64,000 nucleotides of DNA from Planctomycetota bacterium (GTDB lineage Bacteria > Planctomycetota > UBA1135), in assembly GCA_004295085.1 (NCBI GenBank), contig SHNF01000009.1, positions 124,001-188,000 of the forward strand. The letters are read 5' to 3'. Below the pieces are notes generated by a model. It was not told the DNA's origin. It made no database searches and saw nothing but the letters and a program-made list of their open reading frames with translations. The translations under genes and the position numbers were made by a program. This document shows, in pieces, positions 35,585 to 44,865 of the stretch (positions are counted from its first letter, which is position 1; each line of letters starts with the position of its first letter).

Positions 35585-38500
35585 GCGGCTGGCGGCGACT
35601 CCTTCGTACCAGGAGCTGGTCCGGAGACTGGGGAAAGGTCGCCGCAGGCTGCTGCGCTACGGCGGGCTGTGGGGCTCGTCCAAGGCGCTGGCGGCGGCGG
35701 CGCTGAGCCGGGACCTGGAGCAGCCCTTGCTGGTGCTGTGCGCCGACCCGGGGGCCGCCGCCCTGGCGCTGGATGACCTCGGCACCTTCGGGGCGGGGGT
35801 GGTGCCGTTTCCGGCCCGCGAAGGGCGCCTGGGCGCCGAGGCGGACGTCCTGCGCGAGCGCTTCCACGCCCTGGACCTGGCGGCCCGGTCCGGCTTCGCC
35901 GGCGTGCTGGTGGCGCCGCTGCTGGCGCTGCTGCAGCCCGTCCCCGCCGGCGGCGGCGACGTGCTCGAGCTGGCGCAGGGCCTGCGCCTGGACCCCGAGA
36001 CGCTGCTCAAGCGGCTGGTGCAGGCCGGGTTCGAGCGCGTGCCGGCCATCAGCGCGCCGCGTGAGGTGGCGCGCCGCGGCGACATCCTGGACTTCTACGC
36101 CCCGGCGCTGGGCGAGCCGCTGCGGCTCGAGTTCTTCGACGACGAGCTGGAGAGCGTGCGCGTGTTCGACATCGGCAGCCAGCGCACGCGCCACGTGCTC
36201 AAGCAGGTGAAGGTGCCGCTGGCCCACGACCTGCCGGAGGCGGCGGGCGAGAACGACCGCCTGCCGCTGCAGGCCCTGCCGGAATCGGTCGTGGTGCTGC
36301 GCTTCGAGCCCGCGGCGCTGGCGGACGCCGCCGACAAGCTGCGCTTCCTCGGCCTGGCGCACGCGCGCGCCCTGGAGCGCAACGCGCAGCTGCTCGGCCA
36401 GCGGCGCGTGCTGGACCTGGCTACGCTTCCGGGCGAGGACGGCACGCTGGCGACGCTGAGCGTGGAGGAGTACTGCCGCGGCGTGGCCGAGGGCGCGGCC
36501 CTGCTGGCGGCGCGCGCGCACAGCGGGGAGAAAGTGATCGTGTGCTGCAGCAGCGAGGCGGAGGCGGACCGCCTGCGCCAGATCCTGGAGGACACGGGCC
36601 ACGCCCAGGACGCGTTGGAGCTGCGGCTGGGCGGCCTGGACCGCGGCTTCCGCGTCCCGGAGGCCCGCCTCATCGTGCTGCACCACCGCGAGCTGGTGCC
36701 CGGGCACGGCGCGCACCGCCCCAGGGCGCGCGGGCGCGGCGCGGCGTACCCCGCGGAGAGCGTGGACACGGCCCTGGCGCTGCGGCCGGGCGACGTGGTG
36801 GTGCACGCCGTGCACGGCCTGGCGCGCTTCCGCGGCATCGAGAGCGCGGCCGCGGAGGACGGGCGCGACCAGGACGTGCTGCTGCTCGAGTTCGCGCAGG
36901 GCGCGCTGCTGCAGGTGCCGGTCTCGCGCGTGGACCTGGTGGAGCGCTACATCGGCGCCGGCGGCGCCGCGCCGGAGCTGGACCGCCTGGGCAGCGGCGC
37001 GTTCGAGCGGCGGCGCCGGCGCGTGCAGGCGGCGGTGGAGGACATGGCGGCCGAGCTGCTCGAGGTCCAGGCACGGCGCCTCAGCACTCCGGCGCGCCCG
37101 CTGCCGGACGGCGGCGAGGAGCAGCGCCGGTTCGAGGCGGCCTTCCCCTTCGAGGACACGCCCGACCAGGCGCAGGCCACGCGCGACCTGCACCACGACC
37201 TGGCGCAGCCGCGCGCCATGGACCGGCTGCTGTGCGGCGACGTCGGCTACGGCAAGACCGAGCTGGCGGCGCGCGCCGCCTTCCGCGCCATCTTCGCCGG
37301 CGCACAGGTGGCCCTGCTGGTCCCGACCACCGTCCTGGCGGAGCAGCACACGCGCTCCCTGCGCGAGCGCTTCGCCGGCTGGCCGGTGCGCGTGGAGCCC
37401 TTGTCGCGCATCCGGCCGGCCGTGGAGCGCCGCCAGGTGCTGAAGGACCTGGCCGCGGGCCGGGTGGATCTCGTCATCGGCACGCACCGCCTGCTGTCCA
37501 AGGACGTGCGCTTCGCCGACCTGGGACTGGTCATCATCGACGAGGAGCAGCGCTTCGGCGTGCGCGCCAAGGAGCTGCTCAAGAAGAAGCGCGCCAGCGT
37601 GCACGTGCTGACCTTGAGCGCCACTCCGATCCCGCGCACGCTGCACATGGCCTTCGCGGGCCTGCGCGACATCAGCAACCTGACCACGCCGCCGCGCGGG
37701 CGCCTGGAGATCCATACCGAGATCCGCTACAGCGAGGAGGATGTCCTGATCCGCGAGGCCGTGCGCGCCGAGCTGGCGCGCGGCGGCCAGGTGTTCTTCG
37801 TGCACAATCGCGTGCGCGGCCTGGACAAGGTGGCGGCACGCCTGCAGCGCCTGGTGCCGGAGGCGCGCATCGTGCTCGGACACGGGCAGATGGAGCCGCG
37901 CGAGCTGGAGAAGGCCATGCTGGCCTTCGTGCGCGGCCTAGCCGACCTGCTGTGCTCCACCACCATCGTGGAGAGCGGCCTGGACATCCCGCGCGCCAAC
38001 ACAATCTTCATCGACGACGCCCACAACTACGGCCTGGCGGACCTGCACCAGCTGCGCGGGCGCGTGGGTCGCAGCCACGAGCGCGGCATCTGCTACCTCC
38101 TGATCCCGCGCGGCGAGCCGCTCAACCAGGACGCGCGCCGCCGCCTGAAGGCGGTGGAGGAGCTGCGCTACCTGGGCGCCGGTTTCCAGGTGGCGCTGCG
38201 CGACCTGGAGATCCGCGGAGCGGGCAACCTCCTGGGCGAGGAGCAGTCCGGGCACATCGCGGCCGTGGGCTACGAGACCTACCGCAAGCTCCTGGGCCAG
38301 GCGGTGGCGCGCCTGCGCAAGCAGGCCGAGACGGCCGCCGCGCGCGGCGAAACGCCGTCGGCCGACGTCAGCCTGGGCGTGGCCGCGGCGCTGCCGCCGA
38401 GCTACGTGCCCGACGAGGAGGCGCGCCTGGAGATCCTGCGCGAGTTCGACCGGATCACCGCCCCGGAGCAGGTGGAGGCCGTGCTGGCCGCGCTGCGCGA

Positions 38501-38819
38501 CCGCTTCGGGCCCCCGCCCGAAGGCGTGGCCGAGCTGGCCCGCCTGTTCTTCCTCAAGCACCGGCTGGGCGCGCTGGGCCTGGACGCCGTCCACTGGGTG
38601 GACGACCGCCTGGTGTGCACGGTGGCCGACGCCCGGAAAATGGAGCGCGGATTGCGGGCCCGCGGCGTAGACCTGCGCGTCCTCACGCCGCGCCGCGCGC
38701 ACTGGGTGCTGCCCGCCTCGGTCCGCACCCCGGAAGCGGTCCTGTCCCACCTGTACCGCATCGCCGCGACTTGCCGCCCGGACAGCGCAGCCCGTAAAGT
38801 GGCCCAGAGCCCCCGATGA
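35574..38819 (+). CDS. mfd: Transcription-repair coupling factor
   Basis: A 1081-residue ATP-dependent translocase that removes stalled RNA polymerase and recruits UvrA. The UvrB-like N-terminal module spans about 1-330 (GLWGSSKALAAAAL; RRGDILDFYAP). The RNA-polymerase-interacting domain begins with RPGDVVVHAVHGLARFRGIE (about 400-480). The RecG-like motor has CGDVGYGKTELAARAA, DEEQRFGVRAKE, LSATPIPRTLHMA and QLRGRVGRS. A C-terminal UvrA-masking domain closes the protein. It is slightly shorter than the 1150 residues of E. coli. The start ATG at 35574 lies inside the rnc 3' end. Confidence 0.94.
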   Translation: MPVERLAATPSYQELVRRLGKGRRRLLRYGGLWGSSKALAAAALSRDLEQPLLVLCADPGAAALALDDLGTFGAGVVPFPAREGRLGAEADVLRERFHALDLAARSGFAGVLVAPLLALLQPVPAGGGDVLELAQGLRLDPETLLKRLVQAGFERVPAISAPREVARRGDILDFYAPALGEPLRLEFFDDELESVRVFDIGSQRTRHVLKQVKVPLAHDLPEAAGENDRLPLQALPESVVVLRFEPAALADAADKLRFLGLAHARALERNAQLLGQRRVLDLATLPGEDGTLATLSVEEYCRGVAEGAALLAARAHSGEKVIVCCSSEAEADRLRQILEDTGHAQDALELRLGGLDRGFRVPEARLIVLHHRELVPGHGAHRPRARGRGAAYPAESVDTALALRPGDVVVHAVHGLARFRGIESAAAEDGRDQDVLLLEFAQGALLQVPVSRVDLVERYIGAGGAAPELDRLGSGAFERRRRRVQAAVEDMAAELLEVQARRLSTPARPLPDGGEEQRRFEAAFPFEDTPDQAQATRDLHHDLAQPRAMDRLLCGDVGYGKTELAARAAFRAIFAGAQVALLVPTTVLAEQHTRSLRERFAGWPVRVEPLSRIRPAVERRQVLKDLAAGRVDLVIGTHRLLSKDVRFADLGLVIIDEEQRFGVRAKELLKKKRASVHVLTLSATPIPRTLHMAFAGLRDISNLTTPPRGRLEIHTEIRYSEEDVLIREAVRAELARGGQVFFVHNRVRGLDKVAARLQRLVPEARIVLGHGQMEPRELEKAMLAFVRGLADLLCSTTIVESGLDIPRANTIFIDDAHNYGLADLHQLRGRVGRSHERGICYLLIPRGEPLNQDARRRLKAVEELRYLGAGFQVALRDLEIRGAGNLLGEEQSGHIAAVGYETYRKLLGQAVARLRKQAETAAARGETPSADVSLGVAAALPPSYVPDEEARLEILREFDRITAPEQVEAVLAALRDRFGPPPEGVAELARLFFLKHRLGALGLDAVHWVDDRLVCTVADARKMERGLRARGVDLRVLTPRRAHWVLPASVRTPEAVLSHLYRIAATCRPDSAARKVAQSPR

Positions 38820-39856
38820 TCGCCGAGCTCATCCTCGCGCTGGCGCCCCAGGCGCCGGCCCTGCACGGTCCGCCGGCTTCCGGTCCTGCGGCCGCGCCCC
38901 GGCCGCAACGCGTGCTCGTGGACCGGCTGGTCGCCATCGTCAACGACGAGGTCATCACCGAGCAGCAGGTGATCGGGCAGGTGCGTGCGCTCGTGCGTGA
39001 GCTCGGCGACAACCGCTACAGCCCGGACGAAATGTACCTGTTCGCCTTCCGCTCGATGCTCCTGGACCTCCTGTTCCAGGAGGGATTCAAGCTGGAAGGC
39101 GACGAGGGCTTGCTGGACCGGCTGGTCGAGGACCAGATGCAGAGCCAGATCGAGCGCGCGGGCTCGGTCGCGGCGCTGTCCGAATTCCTGCGCCAGGAGG
39201 GCATCACCCTGCAGGCCTACCGCCAGCAGATCCGCCGGCAGTACATGGCGTACATGTTCCGGCTGGGCGAGGAGGGCGAACGCCCGACCGGCGGCAAGAG
39301 CGGGATCAAGAACGAGCCGCGCTTCGTGCGGCCCTCGGAGATCGAAGAGTACTACAACTCCCACGCCGACCAGTTCCGGGTCGAGCACCGGGTCAAGGCC
39401 CGCATGATCCTGCTGCAGGACGAGCAGGGCCTGCCGCCGGCTTCGGAGCGGATCCGGGAGCTGGCGCAGCGGATCGGCGCGGGCGAGATCTCCTTCGCCG
39501 ACGCCGCCGGGCAGTATTCGAAGTATTTTCCCAGCCGCAAGGGCGACATGGGCCTCAAGCCGCCGGAAAGCTTCGAGCAGGCCCTCAGGGACTTCCTGAC
39601 GACGGCGTCCGAGGGGCAGACCAGCGCACCGATCCAGCTCTCCTCCGGCTGGGCCCTGGTGCTGGTCGAGCAGGTGCAGCCGGGCGGAATGCGGCCTTTG
39701 AGCGACCGGGCGGTGCAGCTGCGGATCATCGGAGAGCTGCTGCAGGGACGCGACCAGGAGATCTTCCAGGCCGCCATCCGGCGGCTGCGCGAGCGCTGCT
39801 ACTTGTGGGGCCCGCAGGTGGATGCGGCCCTCGAGGACGAGCCATCGGCCGACTAA
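38816..39856 (+). CDS. SurA-like peptidyl-prolyl isomerase / periplasmic chaperone
   Basis: A 346-residue protein with a SurA N-terminal chaperone region (DRLVAIVNDEVITEQQVIGQ, about 36-55), helices to about 165, and one parvulin domain at about 190-290 (VKARMILL; FADAAGQYSKYFPSRKGDMG; SSGWALVLVEQV). The N-terminus MIAELILALAPQAPAL is only a weak signal peptide. It starts 4 bp inside mfd. A role in outer-membrane protein folding is inferred from the family. Confidence 0.82.
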   Translation: MIAELILALAPQAPALHGPPASGPAAAPRPQRVLVDRLVAIVNDEVITEQQVIGQVRALVRELGDNRYSPDEMYLFAFRSMLLDLLFQEGFKLEGDEGLLDRLVEDQMQSQIERAGSVAALSEFLRQEGITLQAYRQQIRRQYMAYMFRLGEEGERPTGGKSGIKNEPRFVRPSEIEEYYNSHADQFRVEHRVKARMILLQDEQGLPPASERIRELAQRIGAGEISFADAAGQYSKYFPSRKGDMGLKPPESFEQALRDFLTTASEGQTSAPIQLSSGWALVLVEQVQPGGMRPLSDRAVQLRIIGELLQGRDQEIFQAAIRRLRERCYLWGPQVDAALEDEPSAD

Positions 39857-39867
39857 GGTGCCGGGGC

Positions 39868-39873
39868 TAGAAT
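39868..39873 (+). promoter_or_regulatory. TAGAAT -10-like element
   Basis: CTAGAATGCCGG lies 88 bp before the first TonB-like/squalene-cyclase-like gene. The same motif occurs before several other genes of the window. No -35 match is seen at 16-18 bp. Confidence 0.35.
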
Positions 39874-39960
39874 GCCGGCTCCGGTCCCCGCGACCGGGCT
39901 GAACCGTGGGGGACCAGCCCGCGTTCCCCTACTGGTGGTGATTCGGCCCATCCAGCGCCC

Positions 39961-41529
39961 ATGACGGAACATACGCCCCAGCAGCAGCCCACGGAACTGG
40001 AGTACCAGTTCCACCGCCCCTGGGATCACCAGGCCTCGTTCACCGACGCCCTGGCGAACCAGATGCGGATGGCGCCTTACTTCCTGGCGTCCCTGGCCCT
40101 CCACGCCCTCATCGGACTGCTGTTCGCCGGGGTCGAGGTCCTGACTCCGGAGGAGAACAAGACCCAGATCGAGGTCCTGGCGCCGCCGCCGCCGCCGCCG
40201 ATCGAGGAGCCGGAAGAGCCGCCTCCTCCCCCGGAGGAGAAGGTCATCGAGGAGCCGGTGCTCGAGGAAGCGGACATCGTCGAGGAGGCGGTGACCCAGG
40301 AGACCCTGGAGGAGACCGGCGACCCGAACTTCACCAGCGACGCGCCCTTCGACAACAGCGCCTGGAACAACGCCGTGGGTCTGGGCGGCGGCGCTGGCGG
40401 CAAGTCGGGCATCCGCGGCGGCCGCGGCGGCGCCCGGCGGGGCACGCCCACGGAAGCCGCGGTCGAGGACGCGCTCAAGTGGCTGGCCGACCACCAGACG
40501 GAAGACGGCTACTGGGACTGCGACGAGTTCTTCTACTGGGACAAGATCAAGGAGGAGCCGCCCAGCGACGGCCCCGGCAACGCGGTCAACGACGTCGGCG
40601 TGACCGGGCTGGCGCTGCTGGCCTTCCTCGGCCACGGCGACACCATGAGCACCGGCGCCTACGCCGATCAGGTGCGCCGCGGCATCAACTGGCTGCGCGA
40701 CGTGCAGCTCGACAACGGCCTGTTCGGCGACGAGGTCGGCAACCCGACTCTGTACAACCACTCCATCGCCACCATGGCCATGGGCGAAGCCTACTTCTTC
40801 GGCAAGTCGCCCATCCTCAAGCCGGTGCTCGAGAAGGCGGTCAAGGTCATCGTCAACTCGCGCAACCCCTACCTGGCCTGGCGCTACCAGCTCGAGCCCA
40901 ACGGCGACAACGACACCTCCATCACCGGCTGGATGGTGTTCGCGCTGGAGACCGCCAAGGACGGCGGCATCCCGGTGTCCAAGGACGTGTTCGACGGCGC
41001 CGAGGCCTGGTTCGCCCAGATCACCGACGACAACGGCCGCTCCGGCTACACCCTCGAGGCCGGCGTCGGCTCGCGGCCCTCGCGCAAGCAGATCTACCTC
41101 AGCCGCTTCCCGCCGGACAAGTCCGAGGCCCTGACCGCGGTGGCGCTGCTGTGCCGCATCTTCATGACTCCGGAAGGGGCCACCGACTTCAAGGCCCACC
41201 CCCAGTACGAGGTGATGAAGAAGCAGGCCGACCTGATCAGCAAGACCTTGCCGCTGTGGGACGAGGCCGGCGGCAGCATCGACTTCTACTACTGGTACTA
41301 CGCCACCTTCGCCATGTACCAGTGGGGCGACAAGGCCTGGCAGAACTGGAAGACCGCCATCGAGAAGGCCCTGCTGCCGCACCAGCGCAAGGACGGCAAC
41401 TTCAAGGGCTCCTGGGATCCCCAGTTCGAGCCCTGGGGCGATGAAGGCGGCCGCGTCTACACCACCGCGCTCGGCGCCATCATCCTCGAGGTCTACTACC
41501 GCTACGCCCCCATCCTGGGCGCGCGCTAG
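39961..41529 (+). CDS. TonB-like N-terminus fused to squalene-cyclase-like toroid
   Basis: A 522-residue protein with a layout of three parts. Residues 1-37 are cytoplasmic and a single membrane span follows (about 38-60, FLASLALHALIGLLFAG). A Pro/Glu-rich rod then covers about 70-115 (APPPPPPIEEPEEPPPPP), as at the N-terminus of TonB. A Gly/Arg-rich linker leads to an alpha/alpha-barrel domain (about 155-522) of the prenyltransferase/squalene-oxidase-repeat type, with DNGLFGDEVG, a NPYLAW segment and KDGNFKGSWDP. No DxDD-type catalytic motif of true cyclases is seen, so an enzyme role is doubtful. The next gene is a close paralogue. Confidence 0.75.
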   Translation: MTEHTPQQQPTELEYQFHRPWDHQASFTDALANQMRMAPYFLASLALHALIGLLFAGVEVLTPEENKTQIEVLAPPPPPPIEEPEEPPPPPEEKVIEEPVLEEADIVEEAVTQETLEETGDPNFTSDAPFDNSAWNNAVGLGGGAGGKSGIRGGRGGARRGTPTEAAVEDALKWLADHQTEDGYWDCDEFFYWDKIKEEPPSDGPGNAVNDVGVTGLALLAFLGHGDTMSTGAYADQVRRGINWLRDVQLDNGLFGDEVGNPTLYNHSIATMAMGEAYFFGKSPILKPVLEKAVKVIVNSRNPYLAWRYQLEPNGDNDTSITGWMVFALETAKDGGIPVSKDVFDGAEAWFAQITDDNGRSGYTLEAGVGSRPSRKQIYLSRFPPDKSEALTAVALLCRIFMTPEGATDFKAHPQYEVMKKQADLISKTLPLWDEAGGSIDFYYWYYATFAMYQWGDKAWQNWKTAIEKALLPHQRKDGNFKGSWDPQFEPWGDEGGRVYTTALGAIILEVYYRYAPILGAR

Positions 41530-41547
41530 CGCCTGATCGAAGCAGCC

Positions 41548-41580
41548 CGGGCCGGATCGCGCAGCGCGCGGTCCGGCCCG
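41548..41580 (+). terminator. GC-rich hairpin after the first TonB-like paralogue
   Basis: A perfect 9-bp stem, CGGGCCGGA (41548-41556) with TCCGGCCCG (41572-41580), around a 15-nt GC-rich loop. It starts 19 bp after the stop codon. It has no T-tract, so termination efficiency is uncertain. Confidence 0.45.
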
Positions 41581-41699
41581 AACGCTTTCCACGCCCGGAA
41601 GTTCATCGCGACTTCGGCGCGCGCCGCGGCGCGCGCGGGCGTCGGCGCCGAACTCGGGCGCGCGGCGCGCGTTGCTGCGGATGACACCCCGGAGCCCGC

Positions 41700-43256
41700 A
41701 TGCCCACGCAACCTCCCGATTTCATCTCTTCCGCGGCCCGCTTCGAATCCGGCCACTCGTTCCAGGACGCGCTGGCGACGCAGCTGCGGATGACGCCGTT
41801 CTTCCTGGCCTCGCTGGCCCTGCACGCCCTCATCGGCCTCCTGTTCGCGGGATTCGAGGTCCTGCGCCCGGAGCAGCGGCCGGACATCCGCATCGAAGTG
41901 CTCGCCCCGCCCCCGCCTCCGCCCATCGAGGATCCGCAGGACCCGCCGCCTCCGGTGGAGGAGCCGCGCCTCGAGGAGCCGGTCCTCACCGAGACGGAGG
42001 TGGCGGAGGACGTTCCCGAGGAGCAGGCGCGGGAGGACTCCGGCGATCCCAGCTTCCAGGACAGCGATTCCCCCTTCGACTCGCGCTACGCCAACAACGC
42101 GCTCGGAATCGCGGGCGGCCCCAGCGGCGATCCCGGGATCCGCGGCTCGCGCGGGCGCCCGCACTCCGGCTCGCCGACCGAAGCCGCGGTGGCGGACGCG
42201 CTGCAGTGGCTCGCCGAGCACCAGGCCGAGGAGGGCTTCTGGGACTGCGACCAGTTCTCCTCCTGGGACAGGATCGAGGACGTGCCGCCCAGCGACGGCC
42301 CCGGCAACGCGGTCAACGACGTCGGCGTGACCGGGCTGGCGCTGCTGGCCTTCCTCGGCCACGGCGACACCATGAGCACCGGCGCTTACGCCGACAACCT
42401 GCGCCGCGGCATTGCCTGGCTCAAATCCGTGCAGCAGGACTCCGGCCTGTTCGGCGAGCACGTCGGCAGCGCGACGCTCTACAACCACTCCATCGCCACC
42501 ATGGCCATGGGCGAGGCCTACTTCTTCGGCCGGTCACCGATCCTGGAGCCGGTGCTGCACCAGGCGGTCAGGGTCATCGTGAATGCGCGCAACCCCTACC
42601 TGGCCTGGCGCTACCAGCTCGAGCCCAACGGCGACAACGACACCTCCATCACCGGCTGGATGGTGTTCGCGCTGGAAACCGCGCGCGACGCCGGGCTGGC
42701 CGTCAGCAAGGACAACTTCGACGGCGCCGAGGCCTGGTTCCGCCAGATCACCGACGACAACGGCCGCTCCGGCTACACCCTCGAGGCCGGCGTCGGCTCG
42801 CGGCCCTCGCGCAAGCAGATCTACCTCAGCCGCTTCCCGCCGGACAAGTCCGAGTCCCTGACCGCGGTCACGCTCCTGTGCCGCCAGTTCACCGCGCCGC
42901 GCAGCATGGCCTCGTGGAAGGACCACCCGGACTACGAGACGCTGCGCAAGCAGGCGGACCTGATCGCGCGCACTCCGCCGCTATGGGACGAAGCCGGAGG
43001 ATCCATCGACCTGTATTACTGGTACTACGCCACCTTCGCCATGTACCAGTGGGGCGGCAAGCACTGGGAAGCATGGCGGGGCGCGATCGAGAGGGCGCTG
43101 CTGCCGCACCAGCGCAAGGACGGCAACTTCAAGGGCTCCTGGGATCCGCAGGCCGATCCCTGGGGTGATGAAGGCGGCCGCGTCTACACCACGGCGCTCA
43201 GCGCCATCATCCTGGAGGTGTATTACCGCTACGCCAGGGTGCTCGGGGCACGCTGA
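41700..43256 (+). CDS. TonB-like N-terminus fused to squalene-cyclase-like toroid (paralogue)
   Basis: A 518-residue paralogue of the preceding gene with the same parts: membrane span (about 36-60), Pro/Glu rod (APPPPPPIEDPQDPPPPVEE), and a toroid domain from about residue 150. Three DNA tracts of 91-112 bp are identical to the upstream copy at constant spacing, while the N-terminal halves differ strongly. It has its own upstream region of 170 bp, full of GC-rich palindromes. The function is unknown; one copy may be specialised for a different partner. Confidence 0.75.
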   Translation: MPTQPPDFISSAARFESGHSFQDALATQLRMTPFFLASLALHALIGLLFAGFEVLRPEQRPDIRIEVLAPPPPPPIEDPQDPPPPVEEPRLEEPVLTETEVAEDVPEEQAREDSGDPSFQDSDSPFDSRYANNALGIAGGPSGDPGIRGSRGRPHSGSPTEAAVADALQWLAEHQAEEGFWDCDQFSSWDRIEDVPPSDGPGNAVNDVGVTGLALLAFLGHGDTMSTGAYADNLRRGIAWLKSVQQDSGLFGEHVGSATLYNHSIATMAMGEAYFFGRSPILEPVLHQAVRVIVNARNPYLAWRYQLEPNGDNDTSITGWMVFALETARDAGLAVSKDNFDGAEAWFRQITDDNGRSGYTLEAGVGSRPSRKQIYLSRFPPDKSESLTAVTLLCRQFTAPRSMASWKDHPDYETLRKQADLIARTPPLWDEAGGSIDLYYWYYATFAMYQWGGKHWEAWRGAIERALLPHQRKDGNFKGSWDPQADPWGDEGGRVYTTALSAIILEVYYRYARVLGAR

Positions 43257-43293
43257 GGGCCATCCGGCGTGCGCCGCCCGAGCTGCTCCGACA

Positions 43294-43566
43294 TCACTTC
43301 GCGCTGCGCAGCTTCGCGATCGCGCCCGCCAGCTGCGACTTGCGCCGCGAGGCGGTGTTGCGGTGGATCTGGTTGCGCTTGGCGTTCTTGTCGATCCACT
43401 TGCTGGCCAGGGCATAGCTCTTCTCGGCCTGCTCCAGGTCCCTGGCTTCGATCGCGTCCAGGGTCTTCTGGATCCAGGTGCGCATGGTGGACTTGCGCGA
43501 GCGGTTGGCCTGGCGCCGCACCGCGTTCTTGCGCAGTTCCTTGTGGGCCGACGGGGTGATGGGCAT
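43294..43566 (-). CDS. rpsT: 30S ribosomal protein S20
   Basis: A 90-residue, Arg/Lys-rich three-helix protein of the small ribosomal subunit that binds 16S rRNA early in assembly. MPITPSAHKELRKNAVRRQA is the usual N-terminus and KGVIHRNTASRRKS-like NQIHRNTASRRKSQL the usual C-terminal signature. I chose the ATG at 43566 because the longer frame (to 43602) starts at the promoter. Confidence 0.95.
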   Translation of the reverse strand: MPITPSAHKELRKNAVRRQANRSRKSTMRTWIQKTLDAIEARDLEQAEKSYALASKWIDKNAKRNQIHRNTASRRKSQLAGAIAKLRSAK

Positions 43567-43600
43567 GACGAAAGGGGTTCCCCGCGGATCGGGGGCGAAC

Positions 43601-43628
43601 ATTCTAGGGCGGGAACACCGCCCGGCAA
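43601..43628 (-). promoter_or_regulatory. Candidate rpsT promoter
   Basis: On the minus strand TTGCCG (complement of 43623-43628), a 16-bp spacer, and TAGAAT (complement of 43601-43606). It lies 35 bp before the rpsT ATG. Confidence 0.5.
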
Positions 43629-43635
43629 GGCCGCC

Positions 43636-44277
43636 TTACGCCGGCTTCTGGGACGGTCCGGCGTCTTCGCCACGGGCCGCCCGCAGGAACGCCTCCTTGT
43701 CCACGGCCAGGTCGAAGCCGCTCTCGGCCTCGTCGTATTTCTTGGTGCGCAGCGCCTGCTCCGCGGCCAGGTTCTTGCGCGCGCGGATGGCCTCGGTGTC
43801 GCGCGGATTGGCGTCCAGGGCCTTCTGGTAGCACTCCAGGGCCAGGGCGACGTCGCCCTGGGCCGCCGCCAGGGCGCCGGCGCGCTTGGCGGACTCGCCG
43901 TCCCGGTCCGCGAGCACCGCGAACACTGCCAGCGCCGCGCCGGCGTAGCCCGCGCGCTCCAGCGCGTCGCCCCATTGAAAGCCCTTGTGCACGTCGCTCG
44001 GGTTCTTCAGGAAGGCGCGGCGGCGCTGGCGGGCCTCGCCGTCGGCATTGCGCGTCATGCGGCTGATGCGGGCCACCATGCTGAACGAGCCCGCGCCCAA
44101 CCGGCCCAGCCAGGTGCGGCCGGCGCCCAGGCTGACCAGGGCCTTGGCCAGCAGGGCGGCTGCCCGGGACTCGCCAGGTGCGAAGTCGAGAACCTGGTCG
44201 CACAGTTCCGCCGAATAGTCGGCCTGGCCGCGGTGCAAGGCTTCTTCGGCCCGATCCAGATGTTTCTTGAGGTCCAT
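43636..44277 (-). CDS. Tetratricopeptide-repeat protein
   Basis: A 213-residue soluble protein. TPR-like helix pairs are visible at about 5-50 (AEEALHRGQADYSAELCDQV) and 128-170 (ALECYQKALDANPRDTEAIR). The middle part (about 55-100) is basic and less regular. There is no signal peptide. It lies between rpsT and def and is divergent from def. It is probably a protein-protein scaffold; the partner is unknown. Confidence 0.65.
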   Translation of the reverse strand: MDLKKHLDRAEEALHRGQADYSAELCDQVLDFAPGESRAAALLAKALVSLGAGRTWLGRLGAGSFSMVARISRMTRNADGEARQRRRAFLKNPSDVHKGFQWGDALERAGYAGAALAVFAVLADRDGESAKRAGALAAAQGDVALALECYQKALDANPRDTEAIRARKNLAAEQALRTKKYDEAESGFDLAVDKEAFLRAARGEDAGPSQKPA

Positions 44278-44304
44278 TCCCAGTCTTCCAAGGCTGCCAC
44301 CGGT

Positions 44305-44310
44305 ATTCTA
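44305..44310 (-). promoter_or_regulatory. TAGAAT -10-like element of the TPR gene
   Basis: On the minus strand CTAGAATACCGG lies 27 bp before the TPR start at 44277. On the plus strand the overlapping TATTCT (44304-44309) could serve def. No -35 match is seen. Confidence 0.3.
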
Positions 44311-44330
44311 GATAGGCTACAGATCCGCCG

Positions 44331-44855
44331 ATGGAGGTTGTCCTCTACCCTGACCCGCGGCTGCGCCGGCGCAACGCGCCCGTGCAGCGCTTTGACGCCG
44401 ACCTGGAGGCGCTGGTCCGCGACATGTTCGAGGCCATGTACCGCACCAAGGGCGTCGGCCTGGCGGCGCCGCAGGCGGGCCTGAACCTGCGCCTCCTGGT
44501 CTACAACCCCGAGGGCGATCCCGCCAAGTCCCAGGGCGAGCGGGTCCTGTGCAACCCCAGGATCGTCTGGCGCTCCCGGGACAAGGACTGGGGCGAGGAG
44601 GGCTGCCTGTCCTTTCCGGGGATCTTCGCCCGGATCGAGCGGCCCACGGCCGTCCACATCGAGGCCCAGGACCTCCACGGACAGCCCACCCGCCTGGAGC
44701 TGGCCGACTGGGACGGCCGCATCTTCCAGCATGAGCTGGACCACCTGGAAGGGATCCTGTTCATCGACCGCATGACGCCCAGCGACAAGGTGCGGATCAA
44801 GCCCCTGCTCGACGAGCTGGCCGAGAAGTTCAGCACCGCCCGGGCGCAGGCCTAG
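44331..44855 (+). CDS. def: Peptide deformylase
   Basis: A 174-residue metalloenzyme that removes the formyl group from nascent proteins. All three motifs are present: GVGLAAPQAG, EEGCLSFPG and QHELDHLEG (the last gives the HExxH-type metal ligands as HELDH). It starts VVLYPDPRLRRRNAPV. ribF follows 10 bp later. Confidence 0.95.
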   Translation: MEVVLYPDPRLRRRNAPVQRFDADLEALVRDMFEAMYRTKGVGLAAPQAGLNLRLLVYNPEGDPAKSQGERVLCNPRIVWRSRDKDWGEEGCLSFPGIFARIERPTAVHIEAQDLHGQPTRLELADWDGRIFQHELDHLEGILFIDRMTPSDKVRIKPLLDELAEKFSTARAQA

Positions 44856-44865
44856 ATTCCCGGAA

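Noticed and set aside
44856..44865. An FMN riboswitch before ribF, or TPP and biotin elements before thiD and bioB
   Set aside because: The gaps are too short, or show no conserved riboswitch core or BirA-type palindrome.
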